The notes under the pieces: model-generated | What the model was told of the DNA's origin: nothing | Databases searched by the model: none | The model's input: the letters and a program-made list of their open reading frames with translations, nothing else | In this document: positions 45,349-53,682 of the stretch, one piece after another | Numbering within the stretch: the stretch's first letter is position 1 | Layout of the letters: every line of letters begins with the position of its first letter | Source of the DNA: Cellulophaga sp. HaHa_2_95 | Lineage (GTDB): Bacteria > Bacteroidota > Bacteroidia > Flavobacteriales > Flavobacteriaceae | Assembly: GCF_019278565.1 (NCBI RefSeq) | Contig: NZ_CP058988.1 | Coordinates: 2,170,001-2,234,000 of the forward strand | Direction of reading: 5' to 3' | Length of the DNA stretch: 64,000 nt | Translations under genes and position numbers: made by a program

Positions 45349-45972
45349 ATGAAAAGTACAATAGTAAAATTTACAGCAAAACCAGAATACAAAGATACGT
45401 TTGCAGCAACGCTTAAAGAAGCACAAGCTGCAACACAGAAAGAGGTTGGTAATAAAGAGATTAGAGTATTTGTTTCTAAAGCAGAAGACAATGTGTTTTT
45501 TGTTTACGAACGTTGGGCAGACAAAGCTGCCATTACAGCTCACGATAACGAGCCACATACCAAAAAGTTAATTGAAGTAGGACAGACCGCCTTACAGTCG
45601 GCTCCAGATTTCTACTTTTTAGGCGATACAAATCCGCTTCCAGACCATTCTAAATCTGCAAATCCTGAAGATGACGTATTTATTATTTTCTTCATTTTTA
45701 AAATAAGAACTGAATTTAGAAAAGCACTTATTGAACAGTTTGAAAATCACATTACCCACACAAGAAAAGAGGAAGAAGGCAACATCCTTTTTGATTTATA
45801 TACAGTAGATAATCAAGAGGATACCCTAGCAGTTTATGAGCATTGGAGAAAAGAATCTGATGTTTGGGACATTCACTTTAATCAACCTTATGCAGTAAAA
45901 ACAGGCAAACTGATGGAAGAAGCTGTCATTGGTGATTTAAAGCAGTATATGAATTTCGTTACAGAAATTTAA
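45349..45972 (+). CDS. tandem ABM-domain protein (putative quinol monooxygenase)
   Basis: 207 aa made of two antibiotic-biosynthesis-monooxygenase (ABM, YgiN-like) domains, about residues 3-95 and 108-200. Each has the alpha/beta ferredoxin pattern with a strand-end motif: VFFVYERWADKAAITAHDNEPH in the first (given in part: VYERWADK) and LAVYEHWRKESDVWDIHF in the second (VYEHWRKE). ABM proteins oxidise quinols or bind small aromatics. A tandem monomer could replace the usual homodimer. Confidence 0.88.
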   Translation: MKSTIVKFTAKPEYKDTFAATLKEAQAATQKEVGNKEIRVFVSKAEDNVFFVYERWADKAAITAHDNEPHTKKLIEVGQTALQSAPDFYFLGDTNPLPDHSKSANPEDDVFIIFFIFKIRTEFRKALIEQFENHITHTRKEEEGNILFDLYTVDNQEDTLAVYEHWRKESDVWDIHFNQPYAVKTGKLMEEAVIGDLKQYMNFVTEI

Positions 45973-46004
45973 GAGAAATCAATAATCAACTAAAAAGCAC
46001 TCTT

Positions 46005-46862
46005 ATGAAAAAAGCAATTCTATTAGTTTCCTTGGCAATTTTAGCAAGCTGCGGAAATCAGGACAAAAAAGAAGCAGTTTCAACTACAGAAACGCAAGAT
46101 CACGAACATCCGCATCCACACAACGTTGATGATAACGGATTAGCACCACATACGGAAAACACCATTCATCAATATGCGCCAACGGTTGCGTTGTTAAATA
46201 GTATATATGAAGGTGATTTTACGCCAGAACAAATGGTACAGCAAGGTAATATTGGTATTGGTACCGTAAATCACCTAGCAGGTGAACTGGTTGCTGTAGA
46301 TGGTGTGGTATATACTATTGATGCGGAAGGCGGAATTAAAGAAGCACCAGAAGATTTAGAATCGCCTAATATGACGATGATAAATTTTCAACCTAAAAAA
46401 AAAGTAACCGTTGAAAACATTACTTCATACGAAGAACTAAATAAAGAGCTTCAAAAATACTCTACTTCTAAAAATAGTTTTTATGCTTACAGAATTAAAG
46501 GAGAGTTTGGATATCTAAAAATGGCATCTGCACATAAAGTAGAAAACGAAGATGTCTCTCTTTTTGAATATTTAGATACAAGAGTAATGTATACTAGAGA
46601 AAATATCAAAGGAACTTTAGTAGGTTTATTTACGCCAGATTATATTGGAAATGTAGTGATTCCGGGAATGCACTTTCACTTTTTATCTGAAGATATAACA
46701 CTGGGAGGACATTTAGAAGATATCAAGTTTGACAAACTTCAAGTAGAAATTCAAGAAATAAACCAAGTAAACCTACAGCTTCCTCAAACCGAAAAATTCA
46801 GAAACAAAACGTTGAAGCAAGGTGCCTCACCAAAAGCAACCGCAAAGCAAAACGGTAAATAA
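46005..46862 (+). CDS. alpha-acetolactate decarboxylase-like lipoprotein
   Basis: 285 aa. Lipoprotein signal MKKAILLVSLAILASC, then a His-rich linker (HEHPHPH), then an acetolactate-decarboxylase domain. Zinc ligands appear as His223, His225 and His236 (GMHFHFLSED...GGH) with the same spacing as His194/196/207 of the Brevibacillus enzyme; Glu94 of GEL matches the conserved acid. Would convert acetolactate to acetoin, but location outside the cytoplasm and the operon context suggest another 2-oxo- or beta-hydroxy acid as substrate. Confidence 0.87.
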   Translation: MKKAILLVSLAILASCGNQDKKEAVSTTETQDHEHPHPHNVDDNGLAPHTENTIHQYAPTVALLNSIYEGDFTPEQMVQQGNIGIGTVNHLAGELVAVDGVVYTIDAEGGIKEAPEDLESPNMTMINFQPKKKVTVENITSYEELNKELQKYSTSKNSFYAYRIKGEFGYLKMASAHKVENEDVSLFEYLDTRVMYTRENIKGTLVGLFTPDYIGNVVIPGMHFHFLSEDITLGGHLEDIKFDKLQVEIQEINQVNLQLPQTEKFRNKTLKQGASPKATAKQNGK

Positions 46863-46869
46863 GAAGATT

Positions 46870-48432
46870 ATGAAAAAGCACATCATTTTGGTTTTAGCAT
46901 TGTCTTTCTCTTTTGCAAGTAATGCGCAAAACACTAAAGAAGACAACTATAAAAGAGGCGTAAAAATTGTTAATGAGGTTAATGGTAAAGGCGCTTCAAA
47001 AGGATTAGAAGCAGCCTTTGAAAGTGTCTCTCCAGATATGGCAGATTATATTATTCGCTATGGTTTTGGAGAAATTTATAACAGAAAAGGCATAGATTTT
47101 AAAACCAAAGAATTATTAATAATAGCTAGTCTTACTACACAAGCTAATGTAAAATCGCAGTTAAAATCACATATAAAGGCTGCCTTAAATTTAGGTGCTA
47201 CGCCAAATGAGATTTCAGAAACTATGATTTTATTAAGCTTGTATACGGGCTTTCCCGCTGCAAATAATGGCATTTTTGCTTTAAAAGAAGTTTTAGAAGA
47301 AACAAACTATAAAGCATCTAATAACATAAATACAACACAACAATTAGTTAAAAATTGGGAGTTAGATGGCTTTTCTATGCCTGAGTCAATTGTGGCATCA
47401 CCAACAGAGAATTGGTTATATGTTTCTAATGTAAATCAAAATAACAAAGGGTATATAAGTAGAATTTCAAAGGACGGAAAAGTTGATAATTATAAATGGG
47501 TAACTGGTTTAAATTCGCCAGCAGGTTTAGCATTATATCAAGACAAATTATACGTTGGCGATGGTAAGGAGCTTCATATTATCAATGTTAAAAATGGTAA
47601 AGTCGTAAATAGCATTACTTCTCCAGATGTTGTGTCATTAAATGACGTTGTAGTTTCTAAAAACGGACAGGTATTTATCTCTGATATAGCTAGTGGTAAA
47701 ATTTTCACATTAGTAAATAACAAATTAGAGGTTTGGTTTCAATCCCCGGAAATTAAGCATCCAAACGGATTATTTATACAAGATAATCTGTTAGTTATTG
47801 CCGATTATGGAGCAGAATTAAGTCAGACAATTACAACAAGTAATTTTGGGAGTATGTATGCGGTAAATATTACCAATAATTCTTACCAAATAATTACAAG
47901 CGCGTATAAACTAGGTGGTTTAGATGGTGTTACTTCTGTTAATAACGGATATTTGGTAAGCAGTAATACTACTGGCGAGTTGTTTTTTATTAATTCAAAT
48001 GAAAAAAAGCTCATTGGAAACTTCCCTAAAGGTTTAGCAGACATTAGCATACAGGACAATTTACTTTACACACCTTTAATTTTCAGTAACAAGATACAAG
48101 TCTATAATTTATCTACCGATTCTAATATTAGCGTAGAAAATTGGAAACGAATAAACACAAAAGAAGAATATTTAAAGTTGGCTGCCGATAATTTTTATGG
48201 AGACAAAGAGGGGCAATCTGTTGCTACTCACGATGGTCAAATATTTGGAGTTTTTGGAGGTAAGGTTTTGACTGGTACTTGGGATTGGAAAGATAATTTC
48301 TTCACCAGAACTAGCAAAATCGGAGATATTGATTTAGGGTATGATGAACTTGTAATTGAAGTTACAAATACCAAAATGCGCTTAACACTTAAGCAAGGCA
48401 GGGGAATGACCGTTGTCTACAATAAAAAATAA
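46870..48432 (+). CDS. exported carboxymuconolactone-decarboxylase/SMP-30 fusion
   Basis: 520 aa from the ATG at 46870, chosen because it begins a signal peptide (MKKHIILVLALSFSFASNAQ); an upstream ATG at 46822 lies inside the previous gene. Residues about 45-145 are a CMD domain (GFGEIYNRKGIDFKTKELLIIA, given in part: YNRKGIDFKTKEL; HIKAALNLGATPNEI). Residues about 165-430 form an SMP-30/NHL-like beta-propeller (SPAGLALYQDKLYVGDG, LNDVVVSKNGQVFISD, HPNGLF). A C-terminal domain of about 80 aa follows. Two lactone- or redox-type folds in one secreted chain. Confidence 0.85.
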   Translation: MKKHIILVLALSFSFASNAQNTKEDNYKRGVKIVNEVNGKGASKGLEAAFESVSPDMADYIIRYGFGEIYNRKGIDFKTKELLIIASLTTQANVKSQLKSHIKAALNLGATPNEISETMILLSLYTGFPAANNGIFALKEVLEETNYKASNNINTTQQLVKNWELDGFSMPESIVASPTENWLYVSNVNQNNKGYISRISKDGKVDNYKWVTGLNSPAGLALYQDKLYVGDGKELHIINVKNGKVVNSITSPDVVSLNDVVVSKNGQVFISDIASGKIFTLVNNKLEVWFQSPEIKHPNGLFIQDNLLVIADYGAELSQTITTSNFGSMYAVNITNNSYQIITSAYKLGGLDGVTSVNNGYLVSSNTTGELFFINSNEKKLIGNFPKGLADISIQDNLLYTPLIFSNKIQVYNLSTDSNISVENWKRINTKEEYLKLAADNFYGDKEGQSVATHDGQIFGVFGGKVLTGTWDWKDNFFTRTSKIGDIDLGYDELVIEVTNTKMRLTLKQGRGMTVVYNKK

Positions 48433-48451
48433 TTTAAAAAATAGACACACT

Positions 48452-49390
48452 ATGAAAGCAATAGTATTAGAAAAAGCAGGAGGACCAGAAAACCTTCACT
48501 TAGCAGAAGTAGCAAAACCCAGTATAAAAGATAACGAAGTGTTAGTAGCCGTAAAGGCTATTTCATTAAACCCAGCAGATGTAAAACCAAAGTATCAAGA
48601 TAAGATGCTAAATATGATGTATGGTGAGAAACGACCTGTAATTTTAGGCTGGGACATAGCAGGAACCGTTACAGAAGTTGGTGCTGATGTTACCAATCTA
48701 AAGGTAGGCGACAAGGTCTTTGGTATGGTGAATTTTCCTGGTGTAGGTAACGCTTACGCGGAATTTGTTGCTGCGCCAGAAGCACATTTAGTTACAATGC
48801 CAGACAACGTCTCTTTTGAAGAAGCTGCAGCTACAACCTTAGCTGCTTTAACTGCACTGCAAATTTTGGAAGGAAGGATAAATAAAGGAAATAAAGTACT
48901 TATACAAGCAGGTTCTGGTGGTGTCGGGCATTTTGCGATTCAAATAGCAAAAGCAATGGGAGCTTTTGTGAATACTACTGCCTCGGCAAAAAACAGCGAA
49001 TTTGTTACGTCTATTGGAGCAGATAACACAATTGATTATCATACTCAGAAGTTTGAAGAAATTTTATCTGATATCGACTTTGTGCTAGATACGCAAGGTG
49101 GCGAAGTATTAGAAAATTCCGTAAAAGTCTTGAAAACTGGTGGTACAGCTTATACAACGTTAGGTATGGACATAGATGATGTAAAAGCGTCAGCCAAAAA
49201 GGAGAACAAAACCGTTTCAGACATTTTAGTACACTCTAGTGCTGAAGATATGAACACCTTAAAAGAAATGTTAGAAAATGGTAGCATTAAACCAAACATT
49301 TACAAAACGTTTGCTTTTGAAGATATGGCTGCTGCCCATACCGAAGTTGAAAAAGGAAGAACAGTGGGTAAAGTAATCGTGACACTTTAA
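48452..49390 (+). CDS. NADP-dependent MDR oxidoreductase (quinone oxidoreductase-like)
   Basis: 312 aa from the ATG at 48452; the frame is open further upstream but that part lies inside the preceding gene. MDR fold without structural zinc cysteines: AISLNPADVK, GWDIAGTV.EVG, the nucleotide motif QAGSGGVGHFAIQIAKAMGA (GSGGVGHF) and KVIVTL at the end. Probably reduces quinones or enones. Confidence 0.9.
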   Translation: MKAIVLEKAGGPENLHLAEVAKPSIKDNEVLVAVKAISLNPADVKPKYQDKMLNMMYGEKRPVILGWDIAGTVTEVGADVTNLKVGDKVFGMVNFPGVGNAYAEFVAAPEAHLVTMPDNVSFEEAAATTLAALTALQILEGRINKGNKVLIQAGSGGVGHFAIQIAKAMGAFVNTTASAKNSEFVTSIGADNTIDYHTQKFEEILSDIDFVLDTQGGEVLENSVKVLKTGGTAYTTLGMDIDDVKASAKKENKTVSDILVHSSAEDMNTLKEMLENGSIKPNIYKTFAFEDMAAAHTEVEKGRTVGKVIVTL

Positions 49391-49413
49391 GAAACTTTTA
49401 AAATATATTGAAA

Positions 49414-50901
49414 ATGAAAACACAAGAACAATTACCAAATTATACTCAAAAAATATTTGTAGGTGGTGAGTGGAAAGACGGAAAAGGACCAGCAATAAAA
49501 GATATTAACCCTTGGAACCAAGAGGAGTTATTCTCTTTAAATGGAGCTGCTACAGATGATGTAAATGAAGCTTTTGAACAAGCAGCAGTTGCGCAGAAAA
49601 AATGGGCAGCAGTACTACCTCCTGAAAAGAGTAGAATGATGCTTAAACTAGCCGAAGTAGTTAGAAACCGAAAGCAAGAGTTTGCAGAGTGGGCGCGAAA
49701 AGAAGTAGGAGCAACCTTAGCAAAAGGATATTTTGAAGCTGAATTGGTAGCAAGTGTTTTTGAAAGCGCTGTGCATTTACCATTATTAGTAGAAGGTAAA
49801 ATATTACCACAAGATATAGAAGGCAAAGAATCTGTTGCCATTAGAAAACCTTTAGGTGTTATCGGTTTAATTTCTCCTTGGAATTTCCCAGGTCAATTAA
49901 CCGCGCGTACTTTAGGTCCTGCCTTAGCAGTAGGTAATGCGGTGGTTTTAAAACCAGCATCAACGTCTATAGTAACAGGCGGATTAATATTCGCTTCTTT
50001 TTTAGAAGAGGCAGGTTTCCCTAAAGGGTTATTAAGCGTTTTACCAGGTGGAGGAAGTACTATTGGTACGGCAATTACAAAGCATCCTATTTCAAAACTA
50101 ATTTCGTTTACAGGCTCAACACCAGTGGGTCGTCAAGTTGGTAAAAATGCTCTGGAAGCAGATATCATTAAAAATATCGAGTTAGAACTGGGCGGTAACA
50201 GTCCGTTTGTGGTGCTAGAAGATGCAGATATCGATCAAGCGGTTGAAGCTGCTGCTTGGGGTAAATTTATGAACCAAGGACAAATCTGTATGGCTATCAA
50301 CAGAATAATTGTTGAAGATAAAGTCTATGATGAATTTACAGAAAAGTTTATAGCAAAAGTTAAGACCTTAAAACGTTTGGATATGAATGATCCGGATACG
50401 TTTGTAGGTCCTATTATTGACCAAAATCAATTTGATACTGTTAAAGGCTTAATAGACGATGCAAAAGAACAAGGTTATAAAATGGCATTAGGTGGTGAAG
50501 CAGAAGGTTTACATATGCCACCACACATTTTTGTGGATGTAGATGAAAACTGTCCGTTATTTCAAAATGAGATTTTTGGACCAGCAGTATCCATTGCTCG
50601 CGCAAAAGATACAGAAGATGCTTTACGCTTAGCAAATGCTACAGACTACGGTTTATCTAGCTCTGTATTTACACAAGACGAAGCTAAAGGAATGGCATTT
50701 GCACAAGGCATTGAAGCAGGTATGACGCATATAAACGATCAACCAGTTAATGACAGTGCCTATGCGCCTTTTGGAGGAGTTAAGAATTCAGGTCTAGGAC
50801 GTTTTAATGGACAATGGGGCGTAAAATCGTTTACCGTTGCACATTGGATTACTATTCAGAAAACACCAAGAAAATATCCTTTTAAAGCATCGGATTTTTA
50901 A
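49414..50901 (+). CDS. aldehyde dehydrogenase (benzaldehyde/betaine-aldehyde type)
   Basis: 495 aa from the ATG at 49414; a TTG six bases earlier is the alternative. Complete ALDH: PWNFPGQLTART, GFTGSTP-like SFTGSTPVGR, catalytic Glu in LELGGNSP and Cys in NQGQICMAINR. The C-terminus HWITIQ and WGVKSFT resemble aromatic aldehyde dehydrogenases. Last gene of the HxlR-linked operon, so an aldehyde product of the pathway is its likely substrate. Confidence 0.9.
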   Translation: MKTQEQLPNYTQKIFVGGEWKDGKGPAIKDINPWNQEELFSLNGAATDDVNEAFEQAAVAQKKWAAVLPPEKSRMMLKLAEVVRNRKQEFAEWARKEVGATLAKGYFEAELVASVFESAVHLPLLVEGKILPQDIEGKESVAIRKPLGVIGLISPWNFPGQLTARTLGPALAVGNAVVLKPASTSIVTGGLIFASFLEEAGFPKGLLSVLPGGGSTIGTAITKHPISKLISFTGSTPVGRQVGKNALEADIIKNIELELGGNSPFVVLEDADIDQAVEAAAWGKFMNQGQICMAINRIIVEDKVYDEFTEKFIAKVKTLKRLDMNDPDTFVGPIIDQNQFDTVKGLIDDAKEQGYKMALGGEAEGLHMPPHIFVDVDENCPLFQNEIFGPAVSIARAKDTEDALRLANATDYGLSSSVFTQDEAKGMAFAQGIEAGMTHINDQPVNDSAYAPFGGVKNSGLGRFNGQWGVKSFTVAHWITIQKTPRKYPFKASDF

Positions 50902-50924
50902 TAGAAATTAAAGATTTTTAAGTA

Positions 50925-50974
50925 AACCTATATGTTGCAATTGAAAAAACTAAATCAATTACAACATGCAGGTT
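50925..50974. repeat. imperfect 20-base inverted repeat
   Basis: Arms at 50925-50944 and 50955-50974 match at 17 of 20 positions around a ten-base A-rich spacer. It lies between the convergent ALDH and cydB genes, where a terminator is expected, but it lacks a clean T run on either side. Confidence 0.7.
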
Positions 50975-51082
50975 TTAATAATCCCACTACTAATTCAAAA
51001 ATATATATCCTGAGTTTTATTTGGGTAAAATGTCTATTGGTAATACAATAAATCTCAAGACTATACTTTACATTTTTGAGAC

Positions 51083-52159
51083 TTAATGTTCCCCATAACC
51101 CACATCATCCATCTTACCTTTGAAAACTCTGTATTGGATCACCATATAAATGGCTACAAGCACGATTGCAATAACAAACCAATATATTCCTACCGAAAGA
51201 CCGTATTCGTCGGCAGCAACGTTGTAAATGGTTAAGCTAGGGTTTAGATTATTTGTTGATGGCAATACTTTCGGGAAAATTGAAGCTACCGTTGTGGTTA
51301 ATCCTCCAAATAAGAACGCGGTAGAAAATAAGAACCCTAATCCATCTTTCTTAAACTTTTTGACATTGAATAGCCCGAACAGTCCAATGAAAGTTAGCAC
51401 CGGGAAAATCCACAGCCAAGGGGTACTTAAGAAATTTTGAAAAGGTTTTGGTTCTATAATATGCCAAACAGATAAGGAGATAATGACCAACGCAAGTAAT
51501 ACAAAATTTAGTCTAAAAATAACAGACTTTAATTTTTCATTTAGATCAGAATTCGTTTTAAAAATAATCCAATTAGCTCCGTGAATAGTTAAGGAAACTA
51601 CCCCAATAATGCCGAGTAAAACGGTAAACCAATCCAAAATTCCCAAGTGCTCCGCTTGCGGACTAAATGTAGGATTCCATAGCGGCAGAAAAAAGTAATG
51701 AGCTTCTTGTGTTGAAACGCCTTCCGTTACAATACCTAAGTTTACGCCACGAACAATATTTCCTAGAGCAACCCCAAAAAATAAAGCTAAAAGTAAACTA
51801 GCTATTCCAAAGGCTTTATCCCAAATAGCTTCCCACATGGCATTATGTACTTGCCCCCTAAGTTCTAAACCAATAGCTCTAAAAATTAAGAGCCATAGTA
51901 TCATAATTAATGGCAAATAAAAGCCACTGAAAGAAGAAGCGTATAGCGTGGGGAAGGCAAAGAATAAAACACCTCCTGAAGCAATTAGCCATACTTCATT
52001 GGCGTCCCAGAAAGGGCCAATAGAATTTGTAATTGCTTTTTTGTCTTTCTCTGTTTTAGCAAAGAATAAATGGACAATACCGGCGCCAAAATCATAGCCA
52101 TCTAAGATAACATACACAGCAAGCATGGTCATTAAAACGATATACCAAAATAGTTCCAT
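51083..52159 (-). CDS. cydB: cytochrome bd ubiquinol oxidase subunit II
   Basis: 358 aa, eight or nine hydrophobic helices. N-terminal LDGYDFGAGIVHLFFAKT and NEVWLIASGGVLFFAFP are the family signatures. Partner of CydA in the quinol oxidase, which uses O2 at low concentration and resists sulfide and NO. Two bases separate it from cydA. Confidence 0.95.
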   Translation of the reverse strand: MELFWYIVLMTMLAVYVILDGYDFGAGIVHLFFAKTEKDKKAITNSIGPFWDANEVWLIASGGVLFFAFPTLYASSFSGFYLPLIMILWLLIFRAIGLELRGQVHNAMWEAIWDKAFGIASLLLALFFGVALGNIVRGVNLGIVTEGVSTQEAHYFFLPLWNPTFSPQAEHLGILDWFTVLLGIIGVVSLTIHGANWIIFKTNSDLNEKLKSVIFRLNFVLLALVIISLSVWHIIEPKPFQNFLSTPWLWIFPVLTFIGLFGLFNVKKFKKDGLGFLFSTAFLFGGLTTTVASIFPKVLPSTNNLNPSLTIYNVAADEYGLSVGIYWFVIAIVLVAIYMVIQYRVFKGKMDDVGYGEH

Positions 52160-52161
52160 AA

Positions 52162-53493
52162 TTAGTGTTTTACAAGTTGAGGTCCTTTATTAATAATTTT
52201 ACCCGCTAATATCAGAAATAGTAGACCAAGCAATAGATATAAGCCAACAAATCCTAAAAGCGTAAAAAGTGTATTTCCTGCAGATACTGTGGGAGAGGCT
52301 CCAGCACTTGTTCTAAGCAGATTAAACACTAACCAAGGCTGTCTGCCTAATTCTGCGGTATACCATCCCATAGTATTAGCGATATAAGGGAAAGGAAGGA
52401 GGAAGACTAAGGAATAAAGGATCCATTTTGTTTTGTATAATTTTTTTCTGAGTAATTGCACAATAGCAAAGAATAATAATCCTATAAATATAGTACCTAA
52501 ACCTACCATGATATGATAGGCATAATACAGCCCTGGTATGTTGGTTGGATGTACAGACTCATCAAATTCATTTAACCCTTTTATTTGCGCATCCCACTTT
52601 TGGTAGGTAAGAAAACTCAAGATATTTGGTACGGCAATTTTGTTATCTAATTTTTTTTCTACAATATTAGGTTGGCCAATTAAAACAATCTCAGAACCAC
52701 CGTCTTCGGTTTCAAAAATACCTTCCATTGCAGCAAAGGTTGCAGGTTGATATTTTACTACATTTTTCGCAACTAAATCTCCTGTAGGTACAGCAACTAA
52801 AACACTAGAAATAAAACCAAAAATTACTCCAGTTTTGACAAATAGCTTACCAAAAGTATGATGTTTATCATTTAATAAATAAAAGGCACCAATAGCCGCA
52901 ACTACAAATGAAGCGGTAACTAGAGAAGCTAATTGATTATGAAAATAAGAAGGGAGCAACCAGGGGTTGGAAAATAAGGCGCTAAAATTAGTCAACACAA
53001 ATTTTCCGTTTTCTAAAATTTCGAAACCAACGGGGTGTTGCATCCATGAATGCGTAGCAATAATTAAATAACCACTAGCCCAAGAACCTAGAAAGACCAA
53101 GAAACCTGTAACAAAATGTAGTTTATGACCTAATAACTTCTCTCCAAAAATAAATAAGCCTAAGAATGAAGATTCTAAGAAGAAAGAAAACATTCCTTCC
53201 ATAGCAAGTGTTTGCCCTATAATACCTCCCGTAAGTTCCGAGAATTTAGCCCAATTGGTGCCAAATTGAAATTCCATTGGAATACCCGTAACAACACCCA
53301 TGGCAAAATTTAAGGCAAAGATTTTCATCCAAAATTTAGCAGCATCATTATACATTTCTATCTTGTTGTACAGAAATTTTCCTTTGTAATACACAATTAG
53401 GAGTGATAATCCCATGGTTAATTGTGGGAATAAATAATGAAAAGTAATTGTAAAGGCAAATTGAATTCTATCGTAGAAAAGCATGTCTTCCAT
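52162..53493 (-). CDS. cydA: cytochrome bd ubiquinol oxidase subunit I
   Basis: 443 aa. RIQFAFTITFHYLFPQLTMGLSL contains the haem-ligating His19; GRQPWLVF and the quinol-binding loop follow. The overall length indicates the short Q-loop type. First gene of cydAB, with a palindromic operator and -7 element upstream. Confidence 0.95.
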   Translation of the reverse strand: MEDMLFYDRIQFAFTITFHYLFPQLTMGLSLLIVYYKGKFLYNKIEMYNDAAKFWMKIFALNFAMGVVTGIPMEFQFGTNWAKFSELTGGIIGQTLAMEGMFSFFLESSFLGLFIFGEKLLGHKLHFVTGFLVFLGSWASGYLIIATHSWMQHPVGFEILENGKFVLTNFSALFSNPWLLPSYFHNQLASLVTASFVVAAIGAFYLLNDKHHTFGKLFVKTGVIFGFISSVLVAVPTGDLVAKNVVKYQPATFAAMEGIFETEDGGSEIVLIGQPNIVEKKLDNKIAVPNILSFLTYQKWDAQIKGLNEFDESVHPTNIPGLYYAYHIMVGLGTIFIGLLFFAIVQLLRKKLYKTKWILYSLVFLLPFPYIANTMGWYTAELGRQPWLVFNLLRTSAGASPTVSAGNTLFTLLGFVGLYLLLGLLFLILAGKIINKGPQLVKH

Positions 53494-53526
53494 AAACTAT
53501 AATTTTAGAGATGGCGTATGATGCTA

Positions 53527-53570
53527 CAAAAATAACCATGAAAGTGTTTTTAGAGGGTAACATTAGTTAC
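53527..53570 (-). promoter_or_regulatory. cydAB promoter with GTAAC-N4-GTTAC operator
   Basis: TATTTTTG on the - strand (53534-53527) is a TAnnTTTG match. The palindrome GTAAC-ATTA-GTTAC (53557-53570) is centred 29.5 bp upstream of its first base, that is about -43 from the start: the position used by class II Crp/Fnr activators. Confidence 0.7.
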
Positions 53571-53613
53571 ATAATTATTTTATTTAACGTATTTGTAGAT
53601 TCTATTATCTTCT

Positions 53614-53657
53614 GTAACTTTTGTTACCAAATTCTACCTTAGAATTCAGTATTTTTA
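53614..53657 (+). promoter_or_regulatory. sulfite-oxidase promoter with GTAAC-N4-GTTAC operator
   Basis: GTAAC-TTTT-GTTAC (53614-53627) is centred 29.5 bp upstream of TATTTTTA (53650-53657), the same geometry as at cydA. The start codon is 25 bases further on. Confidence 0.65.
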
Positions 53658-53682
53658 GAAGCTTAAAGTTTGATGTGTTACC

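Noticed and set aside
46822-46869. Extended start of the CMD/SMP-30 gene
   Set aside because: The extra 16 residues lie within the preceding gene and would bury the signal peptide.
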